DNA from: Streptomyces sp. NRRL F-5123
GTDB taxonomy: Bacteria > Actinomycetota > Actinomycetes > Streptomycetales > Streptomycetaceae
DNA length: 64,000 nt
NCBI RefSeq assembly: GCF_000721495.1
Contig: NZ_JOHY01000020.1
Span: 33,622-97,621, forward strand
Direction of reading: 5' to 3'
The notes beneath the pieces are model-generated. The model had not been told where the DNA came from. It searched no databases and saw nothing but the letters and a program-made list of their open reading frames with translations. Numbering within the stretch: the first letter of the stretch is position 1; the number at the start of each line of letters is the position of its first letter. The translations under genes and the position numbers were made by a program. Positions 1 through 8,818 of this stretch are shown piece after piece.

Positions 1-1731
1 GGCCAGCGCCACCCGCTGCCACTGGCCCCCGGACAACTCCTGGCCGCCCCACCACTCGCGGGCCAGCAGCGTGTCGAGGCCCGAGCGCAGCGCGTCCACG
101 ACGTCGTCGGCCCCCGAGGCGAGGGCCGCGGCGCGTACGGCGTCGTCCGCGCCCGCCAGCGGCTGGCCGAGGGTGATGTTCTCGCGGGCGGTCAGCGGCC
201 ACTTCGCGTACTCCTGCGGGACGACCGCGACCCGCCGCCAGGCCGCCTGCGCGTCGAGCGTGCGGGTGTCGGCGCCGTCCCATGTGACGCTGCCGCTGCC
301 GGGGAGGTAGAGGGCGGCGAGCAGCTTGCTCAGCGTCGTCTTGCCCGAGCCGTTCTCGCCGACGAGCGCGAGCACCTCGCCGCGCCGCACCTCCAGGCTG
401 ACGCCGTCCAGGGCGGGCCGCTCGGCGTGCGGGTAGGTGTAACCGAGGCCCTCGGTACGGACGACGGCCGGGCCGTACGGCACGGTGTCCCCGCGGTCGA
501 CGCGGTGGCCGCCGGCCTCGTCCAGGAAGTCCGACCAGTCGTCGAGGTACATCCCCGTACGGAAGATGATCGCCCCGTAGCCGACGACCCCGCGCAGCCC
601 CGTCCCCACCGACCGCAGCGCGAACGTCGCCGTCCCCGCCGCCGCGACCGACACCCGCCCCGTAGCGATCAGCCACAGCAGCGTCGCCCACACCGCGCCG
701 GACGCCACCCCGCCCGCCAGACTCCCTGCCAGCGCCATCTTCGCCGCCCGCCACGCCGCCCGGTCCGTCGCCGCGTCCACCCGCGCCCCGGCCGAGCGGT
801 ACTTGCCCAGCAGGAAGCCCGCCATCGTGCCCGAGCGGATCTGGTCGGCGTTCTGCTTGTCGACCAGGTACCAGCGCAGGATGCCCAGCAGCCGCCGGTC
901 CTTCATCGTGTCCAGCGAGGCCAGGTACGTCAGCCGCGCCGCGCGTACGCCCGCGATCGCCTGCGGGGTCGACGCGAGCACCAACAGCGGCAGCAGCACC
1001 GGGTGGACGGTCGTCAGCACCGCCGCCGCCGCTACCAGCGAGGCCGCGGCCGCCAGCACGCTCTGCGACTGGTTCAGCAACTCCTGCGACACCTCGACCC
1101 CGCGGTCGGCGGCGTCCCAGCGGTCGTTGTAGCCGGGGTGGTCGTACGCCGCCAGCTCCGCGTGCGTCGCCGCGTCCAGCAGCCGCAACTCCGCCTCACG
1201 CGAGATCCGCGGCGCCAGCCGGGTCGACAGCGCCGTCACCGCTATCCCCAGCACCGCCCGCAGCCCCGCCGCCGACGCCAGCAGAACGAGCGAGGGCGCG
1301 GCCTGGTGCAGCCGCGCGGCGATGTGCCCCGACCCGATGACGGCGGTGATCGTGCCCGTCATCGCCAGCAGCCCCAGTGCCTCCAGCACGCCGGAGACCA
1401 CCTGGCACACCAGCAGCGCGACCACCGCTGCGCGGTCCACCTGCCACGCCATCCCCAGCGCACGGCCGATGAGCTGCGGCAGCCGCCGCGCCATCGCCCC
1501 GAGCGTGATCGCCTTGCCGGCCTCCAGCCGCCGGTCCCCGGGGAGGTCGAGCTTCAGCACTTCCGCGTTCGCGGGGCCCGCGGGGCTTGCAGGGTTTTCG
1601 GGGCTGCCGGGCTTCGCGGGGCCCGCGGCTATCTCGGCGCCGGGCGACTCGTCCTGCGCCGCCGCGGAGCCCCCCTCCCCCGCGGTACCGCCCGCGCGCT
1701 GCCCCGGTGAGCCCGATCGCCGCTTCGTCAT
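1..1731 (-). CDS. ABC transporter, fused permease and ATPase (3' end cut by window edge)
   Basis: Half-size exporter-type ABC protein at the cytoplasmic membrane; substrate unknown. The ATG is preceded by a GGGGGAGG box. The first ~65 residues are Gly/Ala/Pro-rich, followed by a membrane domain with several hydrophobic segments (about residues 100-330) and then the ATPase domain. Walker A reads GENGSGKTTL near residue 462. The Q-loop region (AVVPQEYAKW) and the signature LSGGQWQR follow, and the gene leaves the window just after the signature, so Walker B is not visible. It most resembles actinobacterial exporters often found near peptide or antibiotic loci. No partner gene is visible because its downstream side is outside the window. 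Confidence 0.9.
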   Translation of the reverse strand, partial: MTKRRSGSPGQRAGGTAGEGGSAAAQDESPGAEIAAGPAKPGSPENPASPAGPANAEVLKLDLPGDRRLEAGKAITLGAMARRLPQLIGRALGMAWQVDRAAVVALLVCQVVSGVLEALGLLAMTGTITAVIGSGHIAARLHQAAPSLVLLASAAGLRAVLGIAVTALSTRLAPRISREAELRLLDAATHAELAAYDHPGYNDRWDAADRGVEVSQELLNQSQSVLAAAASLVAAAAVLTTVHPVLLPLLVLASTPQAIAGVRAARLTYLASLDTMKDRRLLGILRWYLVDKQNADQIRSGTMAGFLLGKYRSAGARVDAATDRAAWRAAKMALAGSLAGGVASGAVWATLLWLIATGRVSVAAAGTATFALRSVGTGLRGVVGYGAIIFRTGMYLDDWSDFLDEAGGHRVDRGDTVPYGPAVVRTEGLGYTYPHAERPALDGVSLEVRRGEVLALVGENGSGKTTLSKLLAALYLPGSGSVTWDGADTRTLDAQAAWRRVAVVPQEYAKWPLTARENITLGQPLAGADDAVRAAALASGADDVVDALRSGLDTLLAREWWGGQELSGGQWQRVALA

Positions 1732-1910
1732 GACCCCGCCTCCCCCACCCGTGGTGGTCTCGCGACGCGGCTCATGGCGTGTCGGCCGCGATCCGGCCCA
1801 CCAGTGTGCTCCCGCCGCCCACCCCGGCACCGCCCCCGCCGCAAACCTCGTCCGGCGCGCGGACGCATGCCCCCCGCATATGGCGTACGCCGGAGCGCAC
1901 CGCGCCACCA

Positions 1911-2418
1911 CGCGAGGTGAGCGTTGCCCCGCCGCCCGCTCCGAATGGCTTGCGCTACCGCGCGTCCGGCGGCGAGCGCTTTCGGGTGCAACCGCACCGC
2001 GGGGCGAACGCTTCCCCCGCCCGCCCCGGACGGGCCCGCGCCGCCACGCGAGGGGTGCGCGTTGCCCCGCCGCCCGCTCCGAATGGCTTGCGCTACCGCG
2101 CGTCCGGCGGCGAGCGCTTACGGGTGCGACCGCACCGCGGGGCGAACGCTTCCCCCGCCCGCCCCGGACGGGCCCGCGCCGCCACGCGAGGTGAGCGTTG
2201 CCCCGCCGCCCGCTCCGAATGGCTTGCGCTACCGGCGTCGGGCGGCGAGCGCTTTCGGGTGCGGCTGCACCGCGGGGCGGACGTTCCCCCCGCCCCGGAC
2301 GGGCCTGCGCCGCCACGCAGGCGGCGAGCGTTTACGGGTGCGACCGCGCCGCGCGGTGAACGCTTCCCCCGCCCGCCCCGGACGGGCCTGCAGTGCCACG
2401 CGAGGGGTGAGCGTTTTC
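1911..2418. repeat. Long tandem repeat array, units of about 131-138 bp
   Basis: Three near-complete copies start at about 1911, 2047 and 2185, followed by degenerate partial copies near 2316 and 2399. Each carries the same succession of short blocks (GTTGCCCCGCCGCCCGCTCC, GGCGAGCGCTT, CGGGTGCGACCGCACCGCGG, CCCGCCCCGGACGGGCC). Long open frames cross it in several frames only because the region lacks stop codons. Copies differ by substitutions and small indels not in multiples of three, which argues against coding. It occupies most of the gap between the ABC transporter start and the wall-protein stop. Confidence 0.85.
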
Positions 2419-2436
2419 AGGGGCGGGGGGAACCGC

Positions 2437-2471
2437 GCTCCCCCGGAGTTTCGCCTGGGAGGTACCCCCAC
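2437..2471. repeat. Dispersed imperfect palindrome, copy 1 (possible terminator)
   Basis: A CTCCC...GGGAG palindrome with the core TTCGCCTGGGAGGTACCCCC. A second, inverted copy lies at 56802-56838. It sits about 30 bp past the stop of the wall-protein gene and could end that transcript. The two copies match over most of about 35 bases, indicating a dispersed intergenic repeat family. Confidence 0.6.
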
Positions 2472-2498
2472 GCGCCCCCGGCGGCGGACCGCACCGCC

Positions 2499-3752
2499 CT
2501 ACGCCGTCGGCCGCTTGCGCCTCGCGGCGAGCGTCAGCGCGGCGCCCGCCGCGGCGAAGAGGGCTGCCGCCCCGGCAAGCAGGTCGGCGTGCGAGGTGCC
2601 GGTGTGGGCGAGCTGCGAGGCGGCGCCGGAGTCCACCGCACCGGTCCCACCGGTCGTACCGGTCGTACCGCCGGAAGCGGCCGGCGTCGTCGCGGACGGC
2701 GAGGACGTCGGCGTACCCCCCGCCGCGGGCGCGTAGTGCAACGCCCCTTGCGCCGAGGCGATCGTGCCGCCGAGCCGCAGCAGCGAGTCGATCGTCAGGT
2801 CCTCCGCCGTCGTGCGGTTGCCGCTGCCCGCGGGGAGGGAAAAGCGCAGGTCGAAGCTGTGCTTCTGCTGGTAGGCGAAGCCCGCGGGGATGTCGGGGAG
2901 CGCCCAGCCCTCGCCCGGCTCGATCGCGCGGGCCTGCTTCCAGGCGCCGCCGCCGGTGCGGTATTCGAGGGCGAGGCCCTTGAGGTCCGGCAGCGCGTCG
3001 CCCTTGGCGGGGTGGACCTCGACGATCGTCTCCAGCGGGCTGGTGAAGCTGCCGCCCGCACCGTTGTCCACCTCGAGGGTGGTCTGCCCGGGGTGACCGG
3101 GCGAGAGGCTGACGTCACCGGTGAAGTGCTCGGTGATCTTGCCGTCGGGGAGGGCGGGCGACAGGTCGAAGTCCATCGGGGCCGCGGGGTCGGGAGTGAC
3201 GTGCCCGCCGGAGGGGACGGAGATGTCGACGGCGGCCTGCACCCCGTCGTCGTTGCCGGGGAAGCCGGCGGCGAAGCCGAAGGTGACCTTCCAGCTGTAG
3301 CTGGACCCGGCCGGCAGCTGGAAGGGGTCCTTCAGCGCGTTGCCGCCCTTGGGGAAGAACTGCGCGAAGAGTCCCGGGTTCTCGCCCAGTACGGAAGTGT
3401 CCGTGGCGGGCGCGGTCAGCGGCTGGACGCCGACCGTGAGCTGGCCGGGCGCCAGCGGGCTGGGACCGCCGGCCGGGGTGAAGATCACGGTGCCGGTGAA
3501 GGGCAGCGCCTTGGCGGTCGGGTTGCTCACGGTGACCGTGAAGCCGTCCTCCCCGTGCCCGCGGGTGACGGTGTCGCGGACGACATCGGTGACGGTCACG
3601 CCCAGACCGTCGGTGGAAGCTGAGCCGGAAGCAGAACCGGCGGCAGAGCCGGAAGCGGGCGCAGCCGAGGCGGCGGCCGGTACGAGCAGGACGCCACCGA
3701 TGACGGCGGCAGCGACAAGAGCGGCGGATGCGGCGCCACGTCGAACGGACAC
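2499..3752 (-). CDS. Cell-wall-anchored surface protein with LAHTG class E sortase signal
   Basis: Secreted protein predicted to be linked covalently to peptidoglycan. The GTG start follows a GGGGGGAA ribosome site. A signal peptide covers residues 1-31 (ending AAASAAPA). The body is a beta-rich, Ig-like region with no recognised catalytic motif. It is followed by a Thr/Pro/Gly-rich linker, then LAHTG, a hydrophobic helix (LLAGAAALFAAAGAALTLAA) and the basic tail RRKRPTA. LAXTG is the motif known for Streptomyces class E sortases; no sortase gene is in the window. The ligand or role of the exposed domain is unknown. Transcribed divergently from the GH25 muramidase, also a wall protein. Confidence 0.88.
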   Translation of the reverse strand: MSVRRGAASAALVAAAVIGGVLLVPAAASAAPASGSAAGSASGSASTDGLGVTVTDVVRDTVTRGHGEDGFTVTVSNPTAKALPFTGTVIFTPAGGPSPLAPGQLTVGVQPLTAPATDTSVLGENPGLFAQFFPKGGNALKDPFQLPAGSSYSWKVTFGFAAGFPGNDDGVQAAVDISVPSGGHVTPDPAAPMDFDLSPALPDGKITEHFTGDVSLSPGHPGQTTLEVDNGAGGSFTSPLETIVEVHPAKGDALPDLKGLALEYRTGGGAWKQARAIEPGEGWALPDIPAGFAYQQKHSFDLRFSLPAGSGNRTTAEDLTIDSLLRLGGTIASAQGALHYAPAAGGTPTSSPSATTPAASGGTTGTTGGTGAVDSGAASQLAHTGTSHADLLAGAAALFAAAGAALTLAARRKRPTA

Positions 3753-4093
3753 GGGAATTCCCCCCAGAATTCATGAGCATGGGTCACGGTGGAACCTCGC
3801 ACCGCGATCGGTGCGAAGCTGCTGGTGAGAGTCTCGGCGATCAACGGTCCCGGGCCCATGGGTGAACCGTCACCGCTCGGCAACAGACCCCTGGGTGAAC
3901 GCCCGGTGCCCCGCGGGTGGTTGCGCGCCGGTCCGCGCCGGGACACGCCGCCCGCACCGTCCACCCGCACCCCGCGCGTGGAAGTTTTTTTTCATGCGCC
4001 TTGTGCCGGACGAAAGTTACCTTCACTCTTGGCTTGGACGATGCCGTCCCCACACCCCCCACCCGGAACTCCCTTCCCGTCCGGAGGAATCCC
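3753..4093. promoter_or_regulatory. Divergent intergenic region, wall protein / muramidase
   Basis: Upstream region of two oppositely oriented secreted-protein genes. It is less GC-rich in places, notably a run of eight T at about 3983-3992 and GAAAGTTACCTTCACTCTTGG near 4012, where the muramidase promoter is expected. The motif TGGGTGAAC occurs twice (about 3858 and 3891). I looked for a cyclic-di-AMP riboswitch, common before actinobacterial wall hydrolases, and did not recognise one. Confidence 0.4.
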
Positions 4094-4939
4094 ATGATTT
4101 GGCATGCCCCCGTCAGCTCCCGCGGGCTGGCCGCCTGCGCGGTGCTGGCCTGCGCCGCCCTCGGTGCCACCGCGATACCGGCCGCGGCCGCCCCTTCCCA
4201 CACCGCCAAGAACCCGATCACCCACCCCGAGCTGGACTGGGCCGGGTCGCAGACCGCCAAGCACCAGTCCGCCTCCGCGGACGCGAGCCACCTCACCGTC
4301 ACCCCGAACGTGGCGGGTACGCCCGGCCTCGACGTCAGCGGCTACCAGGGCAACGTCAACTGGTCCTCGGTCGCGGCGAACGGGGGGCGTTTCGCGTACG
4401 TCAAGGCGACGGAGTCCACGACGTACACGAACCCGTACTTCACCCAGCAGTACAACGGTTCCTACAACGCGGGCCTGATCCGCGGCTCGTACCACTTCGC
4501 GACGCCCAACACGTCCTCGGGCGCCACCCAGGCCGACTACTTCGTGGCCCACGGCGGCGGCTGGTCGAAGGACGGCAAGACGCTGCCCGGCATGCTCGAC
4601 ATCGAGTGGAATCCGTACGGCGCGAGCTGCTACGGCCTCTCGGCGTCCGGAATGGTCAACTGGATCCTGTCGTTCAGCAACGAATACCACGCCAAGACGA
4701 GCCGCTGGCCGGTGATTTACACGGCGACGAGCTGGTGGAGCCAGTGCACCGGCAACACGGGCGACTTCTCGTCCACCAACCCGCTGGCGCTGGCCAACTA
4801 CAACGGCAGCCCCGGCACGATGCCGTACAAGTGGCCTTACCAGACGATCTGGCAGTACGCCGACAGCGGCATCTTCCCCGGCGACCAGGACACCTTCAAC
4901 GGCGACTTCAGCCGGGTGCAGGCCCTGGCCAACGGCTGA
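4094..4939 (+). CDS. Secreted GH25 family lysozyme (N-acetylmuramidase)
   Basis: Extracellular muramidase that hydrolyses beta-1,4 MurNAc-GlcNAc bonds. The start is fixed by GGAGGA eight bases upstream of the ATG; longer in-frame starts lack a site. A signal peptide covers residues 1-32 (LACAALGATAIPAAAAP). The GH25 domain begins near residue 76 with GLDVSGYQGNVNW, giving the first catalytic Asp. MLDIEWNPYG near residue 165 gives the DxE pair. The C-terminus has the family's WQYADSG and final DxF strand. At 281 aa it is a single catalytic domain with no binding module. A strong hairpin follows the stop. Role in wall turnover or competition is inferred. Confidence 0.93.
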   Translation: MIWHAPVSSRGLAACAVLACAALGATAIPAAAAPSHTAKNPITHPELDWAGSQTAKHQSASADASHLTVTPNVAGTPGLDVSGYQGNVNWSSVAANGGRFAYVKATESTTYTNPYFTQQYNGSYNAGLIRGSYHFATPNTSSGATQADYFVAHGGGWSKDGKTLPGMLDIEWNPYGASCYGLSASGMVNWILSFSNEYHAKTSRWPVIYTATSWWSQCTGNTGDFSSTNPLALANYNGSPGTMPYKWPYQTIWQYADSGIFPGDQDTFNGDFSRVQALANG

Positions 4940-4977
4940 TCCCGCCCCGGCGGCAGCACGCCGCCGAGGGGACCGGA

Positions 4978-5011
4978 GCCCCCATCCGCTACGCGCGTAG
5001 CGGATGGGGGC
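4978..5011 (+). terminator. Hairpin terminator after the GH25 gene
   Basis: A perfect 15-bp stem (GCCCCCATCCGCTAC with its complement) and a four-base GCGC loop lie 39 bases after the stop. No T-run follows, as is usual in Streptomyces. Confidence 0.85.
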
Positions 5012-5200
5012 CCGTCCTGCACCCGGGGCCCTTCCACGTACGTGGCGCGCACATGCATGGCAGCGGCACCCGCTCTTCGCGTTCCGTTAACATGTTCGAG
5101 CCTATGGCGAATCTCCTTCGCCGCTCGTTCACCGGAAAGCCCTGCATTACGGCATGAAAAACGCGATATCCAGCCCCATTCTGACAAATCGGCCAGTCCG

Positions 5201-6607
5201 TTGACGCAGACGACCTCGCGAATACGGGCCCGAATACCCCGGCAGTCCCGGACGTCCCGGCACCCGGACCGCTCCACCGACGCAGCGCCCGCCACCGGCG
5301 CGGACGCGGCGGTGAAGCCGATCCGGGTGCCGGGATGGCTGTGGGGCGTGGCCGGGGTCGTGACCGCGGCCTTCATGGCCGGGATGGAGATCGCCGCCCG
5401 GCACTACGACCTGCCGGGGCCGGTCACCAACCAGGTGAAGGAGGTCGTCCTCGCACCGAAGTCCGGCTTCCTGCTCTACGCGAGCATGGCGCTGATGATG
5501 GTCGTGCTCACCTGGCGGGAGCGGGCGGTCGCGCTCGGCGCGGCGGTCGGCATCGACGCCGTCTTCCTGCTGGTGCGCTGGGCTGCGGGGGCGAAGCCGG
5601 CGTTCGGCAACGGGGCGCTGTGGGTGATCATCGGCTGCGTCGTGATCGCGCTGACCCGCCGCACCGGGCGGGAGCGGGAGCTGCTGCTCAAGGGCGTCGG
5701 GCTGGGGCTGCTGCTGGTGACCGGGCGCAAGGTCGGCGACACATGGCTGCTCATCACGTCGAAGGCCCGCCCGTCGGTGCTCGACCCGTACGCCGAGACC
5801 GCCGACCGCGCGCTCGGCAACCCGTCGTGGCTGGTCGGCCGGATGGTGCACGCCACCGGGCCGGTCGGCGAGCACCTGCTGGACTACGTCTACATCCAGC
5901 TCGCGGTGGCCGCGGTCGCCGTCGCCTTCTACCAGCTGCGGCACGTCGCGACCGAGCGCGCCTTCCCGCGCCGGCACCTCGTCCGCACCTTCCTGGTCAT
6001 CGGCCTGGTCGGGCCGGGCATCTACATGCTCTTCCCGACCGTCGGCCCGGTCTTCGCGTACGGCGGCGACGGCGGCCACTGGGCGCTCGCGAACCTCTGG
6101 CCGCACACCCCGCCCGCGCTCACCGCCCCGCACCCGATGCCCTTCGACGAGGTCACCCCGCGCAACTGCATGCCCAGCCTGCACACCGCGTGGGCCACCG
6201 CGATCTTCGTCCACTCCCGCCGCGGCCCCCGCGCCCTGCGCTGGGCCGGCGCCTTCTGGCTCGTCGCGACCCTCCTCGCCACCCTCGGCTTCGGCTACCA
6301 CTACGGCGTCGACCTCGTCGCGGGCGCCGTGTTCTCCCTCACGATCGAGGCCGCCCTGCGCACCCTCGACCGCGGCTGGGACCCCCGCGGCCTGGCCCTC
6401 GTCGGCTACGGCACGGCCGTCTTCACCGCCCTCCTCCTCTCCTACCGCTACCTCCCGATGCAGATGGCCCACCACCCCTGGCTCTTCGGCCCCCTGCTGA
6501 TCCTGTCCCTCGCCTCCGTGATCACCGCCTACGCCCGCACCACCCGCCCCTGGGACCCGCCCCTGCCCCGGACACCGGATCCGGAACCGGCGGCGGTGCT
6601 GGTCTGA
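5201..6607 (+). CDS. PAP2 / inositolphosphotransferase (Aur1/Ipt1-like) membrane protein
   Basis: Polytopic membrane protein of the PAP2 phosphatase superfamily, expected to act on lipid phosphates or transfer phospho-alcohol groups. Phosphatase motifs are PSLHTAWA and GFGYHYGVDLVAG. The first half has several further membrane segments (VPGWLWGVAGVVTAAFMAG onward). The start is uncertain: the open frame reaches back to 5042, but the sequence before about 5200 is less GC-rich and looks non-coding, so the in-frame TTG at 5201 was taken; GTG at 5312 is the other candidate. The last ten codons (PDPEPAAVLV) are encoded by a 30-bp sequence found again at 10196-10225, so this C-terminal tail may come from an inserted repeat. 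Confidence 0.85.
   Translation: MTQTTSRIRARIPRQSRTSRHPDRSTDAAPATGADAAVKPIRVPGWLWGVAGVVTAAFMAGMEIAARHYDLPGPVTNQVKEVVLAPKSGFLLYASMALMMVVLTWRERAVALGAAVGIDAVFLLVRWAAGAKPAFGNGALWVIIGCVVIALTRRTGRERELLLKGVGLGLLLVTGRKVGDTWLLITSKARPSVLDPYAETADRALGNPSWLVGRMVHATGPVGEHLLDYVYIQLAVAAVAVAFYQLRHVATERAFPRRHLVRTFLVIGLVGPGIYMLFPTVGPVFAYGGDGGHWALANLWPHTPPALTAPHPMPFDEVTPRNCMPSLHTAWATAIFVHSRRGPRALRWAGAFWLVATLLATLGFGYHYGVDLVAGAVFSLTIEAALRTLDRGWDPRGLALVGYGTAVFTALLLSYRYLPMQMAHHPWLFGPLLILSLASVITAYARTTRPWDPPLPRTPDPEPAAVLV
6575..6604. repeat. 30-bp direct repeat, left copy
   Basis: Identical over 30 bases to 10196-10225; it begins CCGGATCCGGAACCGG. This copy lies inside the 3' end of the PAP2 gene, while the other is intergenic. 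Together they bound a 3.6-kb block of accessory genes. Confidence 0.85.
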
Positions 6608-6634
6608 ACTGAGCGTCCTGCCAGCGTGCGCGCC

Positions 6635-7044
6635 ATGGCCGCCGGGGTGGGGAAGCTGGTCGGGGAACGGGTCGTCCAGATGGAGTCGGGGTCGGACGCC
6701 GGATACCGGCAAGCCATGTCGGCGCTTTCCGGGGCCGTACGCGAGGGGCTGCCCGGCAGCCGGAAGCGGAAGCTGGACGCCGCGATCGAGGCGCTGGCGC
6801 CCGTGCTGCCGCTGCTGTCCGGGGACTTCGCGAAGACCGCGGTGCTCGCGGGGGCCATGGTGGGGTGGGGCGGTTCGCCCATGCCGCGTACGTGGGTGGC
6901 GGCCGCGACGACCGGCGACCCCGCGCTCGGCGCCGCCGATCCCGCGATCCGCGCCTTCCGGCTCTTCGACGGACACGGCGCGTACGTCCATCCTGGCTCG
7001 CCCGCGTCCACCCGGTGGTGGAGGACGACCTCATGGCCCCCTGA
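6635..7044 (+). pseudogene. Hypothetical gene with a single-base frameshift
   Basis: Coding-like third-position G/C runs from the ATG (MAAGVGKLVGERVVQ) to about 6990. There the frame moves into improbable sequence. Restoring one C in the run at about 6990-6993 gives a smooth ending, AYVHP-WLARVHPVVEDDLMAP, and a stop at 7042-7044, for a protein of about 137 aa. Either the gene is inactivated or one base is missing from the assembly. The family is not recognised. It begins right after the left 30-bp repeat. Confidence 0.5.
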
Positions 7045-7202
7045 CCGGCCGCCCCGGCCGCATCTTGCCGACTCGCCGTACGCTGAGGCCGCTTTATGCG
7101 ATGACGCAAATATTGGGGCTTTCGCATGGACGCCCCGGACGCCCCGCCATTACCGTCGTGACAACCGGCCCGCACGAGGCCGGTCCGAGGGGGTTCACCG
7201 TC

Positions 7203-7409
7203 ATGGCTCATGAAGAACTGACCCTGCTCACCGGCAACGGCAACGGCACGTGCGGCAAGGACGACTGTCCGAACGTCTACCGGACGGCATCGGGGTCATT
7301 CGTGGTCCAGGGAGAGGTGTCCCACGCCTTCACGACGCCTGACGGAGAAGCACTCGTGGAGATTCCGGAGGAGATTTTGAGGGAGGCCGTTCGTGCTCTT
7401 GGCTGGTGA
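7203..7409 (+). CDS. Small conserved actinobacterial protein upstream of DUF6879
   Basis: A 68-aa soluble protein of unknown function, containing CGKDDCPNVYRTASGSFVVQ and an acidic C-terminal half (VEIPEEILREAV). The start was chosen at the ATG with GAGGGGG upstream. It overlaps the DUF6879 gene by 17 bases, and that gene overlaps the XRE regulator, so the three are translationally coupled. From memory, such short proteins travel with DUF6879 and Scr1-type XRE regulators in many streptomycetes. A role as a signalling or toxin-antitoxin-like partner is inference. Confidence 0.75.
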   Translation: MAHEELTLLTGNGNGTCGKDDCPNVYRTASGSFVVQGEVSHAFTTPDGEALVEIPEEILREAVRALGW

Positions 7410-7917
7410 GGAATGGGTGGCTCGGTTTGAAGGGTTCCAGTGGGAGGCCTGGCGACTGGAGACTCTTCCGCAGTACCTCATGCCGCAGGAGGAGGATGAA
7501 TTCGCGGCATTCAGGGCCGGGGCGCGTATCGACCCCCGGGAAGTCTCGAACGAGTACACGGACCGGCTCCGCCGACAGGTGGCGGAAGGACGCTCGCAAG
7601 GGCGCGTCCATATCGTCACCCGCCCGCTCTCGCCATACCTGCGATTCGAGTTCTCCCAGTATTACGCACCCCACTCGCTGGCGGGCGAGGAGATCCGCAT
7701 CCTGGATGTGACGAGTCGGGCCAACCCCCTGGAAGGCGTTCAGGATTTCTGGATCTTCGACGGTACGGAAGTGGTCCTGATGAACTACGACCCGGACGGG
7801 CGCCAGCTCAGCCGCGAGGTCCGTGGCGGCGTCGCGGCGCAGTTCGTCGAGTACCAGCGCATCGCAGTCGCCGCATCGGTGCCCTTCGAGGAGTACGTGA
7901 AGGGCCTTGACGCTTGA
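7393..7917 (+). CDS. DUF6879 family protein
   Basis: A 174-aa cytoplasmic protein of unknown biochemical role, often paired with XRE/DUF5753 regulators. It starts at GTG after GGGAGG. It shows the family's aromatic-rich pattern: EEWVARFEGFQWEAWRLET at the N-terminus, then RFEFSQYYAPHSLAGEEIR, and a C-terminal DFWIFDGTEVVLMNYD. Centre of a three-gene coupled unit, overlapping its neighbours by 17 and 11 bases. Family assignment is from memory of sequence style. Confidence 0.78.
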   Translation: MLLAGEEWVARFEGFQWEAWRLETLPQYLMPQEEDEFAAFRAGARIDPREVSNEYTDRLRRQVAEGRSQGRVHIVTRPLSPYLRFEFSQYYAPHSLAGEEIRILDVTSRANPLEGVQDFWIFDGTEVVLMNYDPDGRQLSREVRGGVAAQFVEYQRIAVAASVPFEEYVKGLDA

Positions 7918-8749
7918 TCCCGAGACGCTGGGACCTGCCAGGTCCGACCTGGCAAGCTCGCTGAGGAGCCAGCGCAGACGAGCCGGGAGGACACAGACCT
8001 GGCTCGCCCGCCGCTGTGCGATGTCACAGACCAAGGTCAGCAACATCGAGAGCGGGAAGCTCACACCGTCTCTGGTCGACGTCGAACTCATCCTGGACGC
8101 CCTCGGCGCGGAGGAAGGTTCCGCGGCAGAGATCATCGCCCTCGCGCGGACCGCGAACACGGAATGGCAGGATCATTGGTCCTCGCGCCGGCGAGGTCTG
8201 GACAAGAAGCAGAACGAGTTGGCCAGGCTGGAGAGCGCGTCGAAAGACTTCCGCTTCTTCCTCCTGTCGATGATCACCGGACTGCTCGCCACGCCGGATT
8301 ACGTGCGCGCCAGCATCGCCGATGTTCCGGGCGACCAGTCGAAGACCATCGCCAAGAAGCTGGAACGGCAGCAGATTCTCTATGATCCCGCCAAGTCGTT
8401 CACCTTCATCCTCACCGAGCAGGCGGTCAGGTGGCCACTCCTGCCACCCATGGCGATGGCCGTGCAACTGGATCGCCTCGCATCGGTTTCCCGCATCCCG
8501 CAGGTACGCCTGGGTGTGATCCCGCTGGACGGGTACGTCCCGGAGCGGCCGCTCAACACTTTCACGGTCTACGATCAACGGCTTGCAACGGTGGAGACCG
8601 GAACCGGCGCGCTGATATTGCGGGATCGCAAGGATGTGTCCGCCTACCTCAAGGACTTCGAAACATATGAGCAGTACGCGCTCTTCGGGGATGAGTGCCG
8701 CGAACTCCTCGCCGATTGGTCCGTGATTTTTACCCGACAACGCCAATAA
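7907..8749 (+). CDS. XRE-family regulator with DUF5753 (Scr1-type)
   Basis: DNA-binding protein of 280 aa. An N-terminal helix-turn-helix (about residues 12-65, with RTQTWLARRCAMSQTKVSNIESG) is followed by the DUF5753 domain. That domain has the recurrent motifs ITGLLATPDYVRA, LERQQILYD, FTFILTEQAVRW and GVIPLDGYVP. The start is TTG, overlapping the DUF6879 stop, so translation is probably coupled. Such regulators work with small DUF397 or DUF6879 partners in developmental control (BldB/WhiJ-type circuits). Targets here are not evident. A second unrelated member of this family lies at 14653-15492. Confidence 0.9.
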   Translation: MTLDPETLGPARSDLASSLRSQRRRAGRTQTWLARRCAMSQTKVSNIESGKLTPSLVDVELILDALGAEEGSAAEIIALARTANTEWQDHWSSRRRGLDKKQNELARLESASKDFRFFLLSMITGLLATPDYVRASIADVPGDQSKTIAKKLERQQILYDPAKSFTFILTEQAVRWPLLPPMAMAVQLDRLASVSRIPQVRLGVIPLDGYVPERPLNTFTVYDQRLATVETGTGALILRDRKDVSAYLKDFETYEQYALFGDECRELLADWSVIFTRQRQ

Positions 8750-8818
8750 TTCTGGTTCCGCAGTGCTCCCTTCCTTAGCGTGTCCCTCGTCGCACCCACC
8801 AGTGGGAAGGGAAGCCGC

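Noticed and set aside
1911..2418. CRISPR array
   Set aside because: Repeats are long, contiguous, without unique spacers, and no cas genes are present.
1779..3623. 614-codon open frame across the repeat array and the antisense of the wall-protein gene
   Set aside because: It is a product of high GC: crosses non-coding repeats and mirrors a real minus-strand gene with a signal peptide and sorting signal.
2499..3752. Chaplin or lectin-like assignment for the wall protein
   Set aside because: It lacks chaplin repeats and no lectin motif could be seen; only the sorting signal is secure.
3753..4093. Cyclic-di-AMP (ydaO) riboswitch before the muramidase
   Set aside because: I could not find the conserved helices or the usual conserved segments; only promoter-like sequence is visible.
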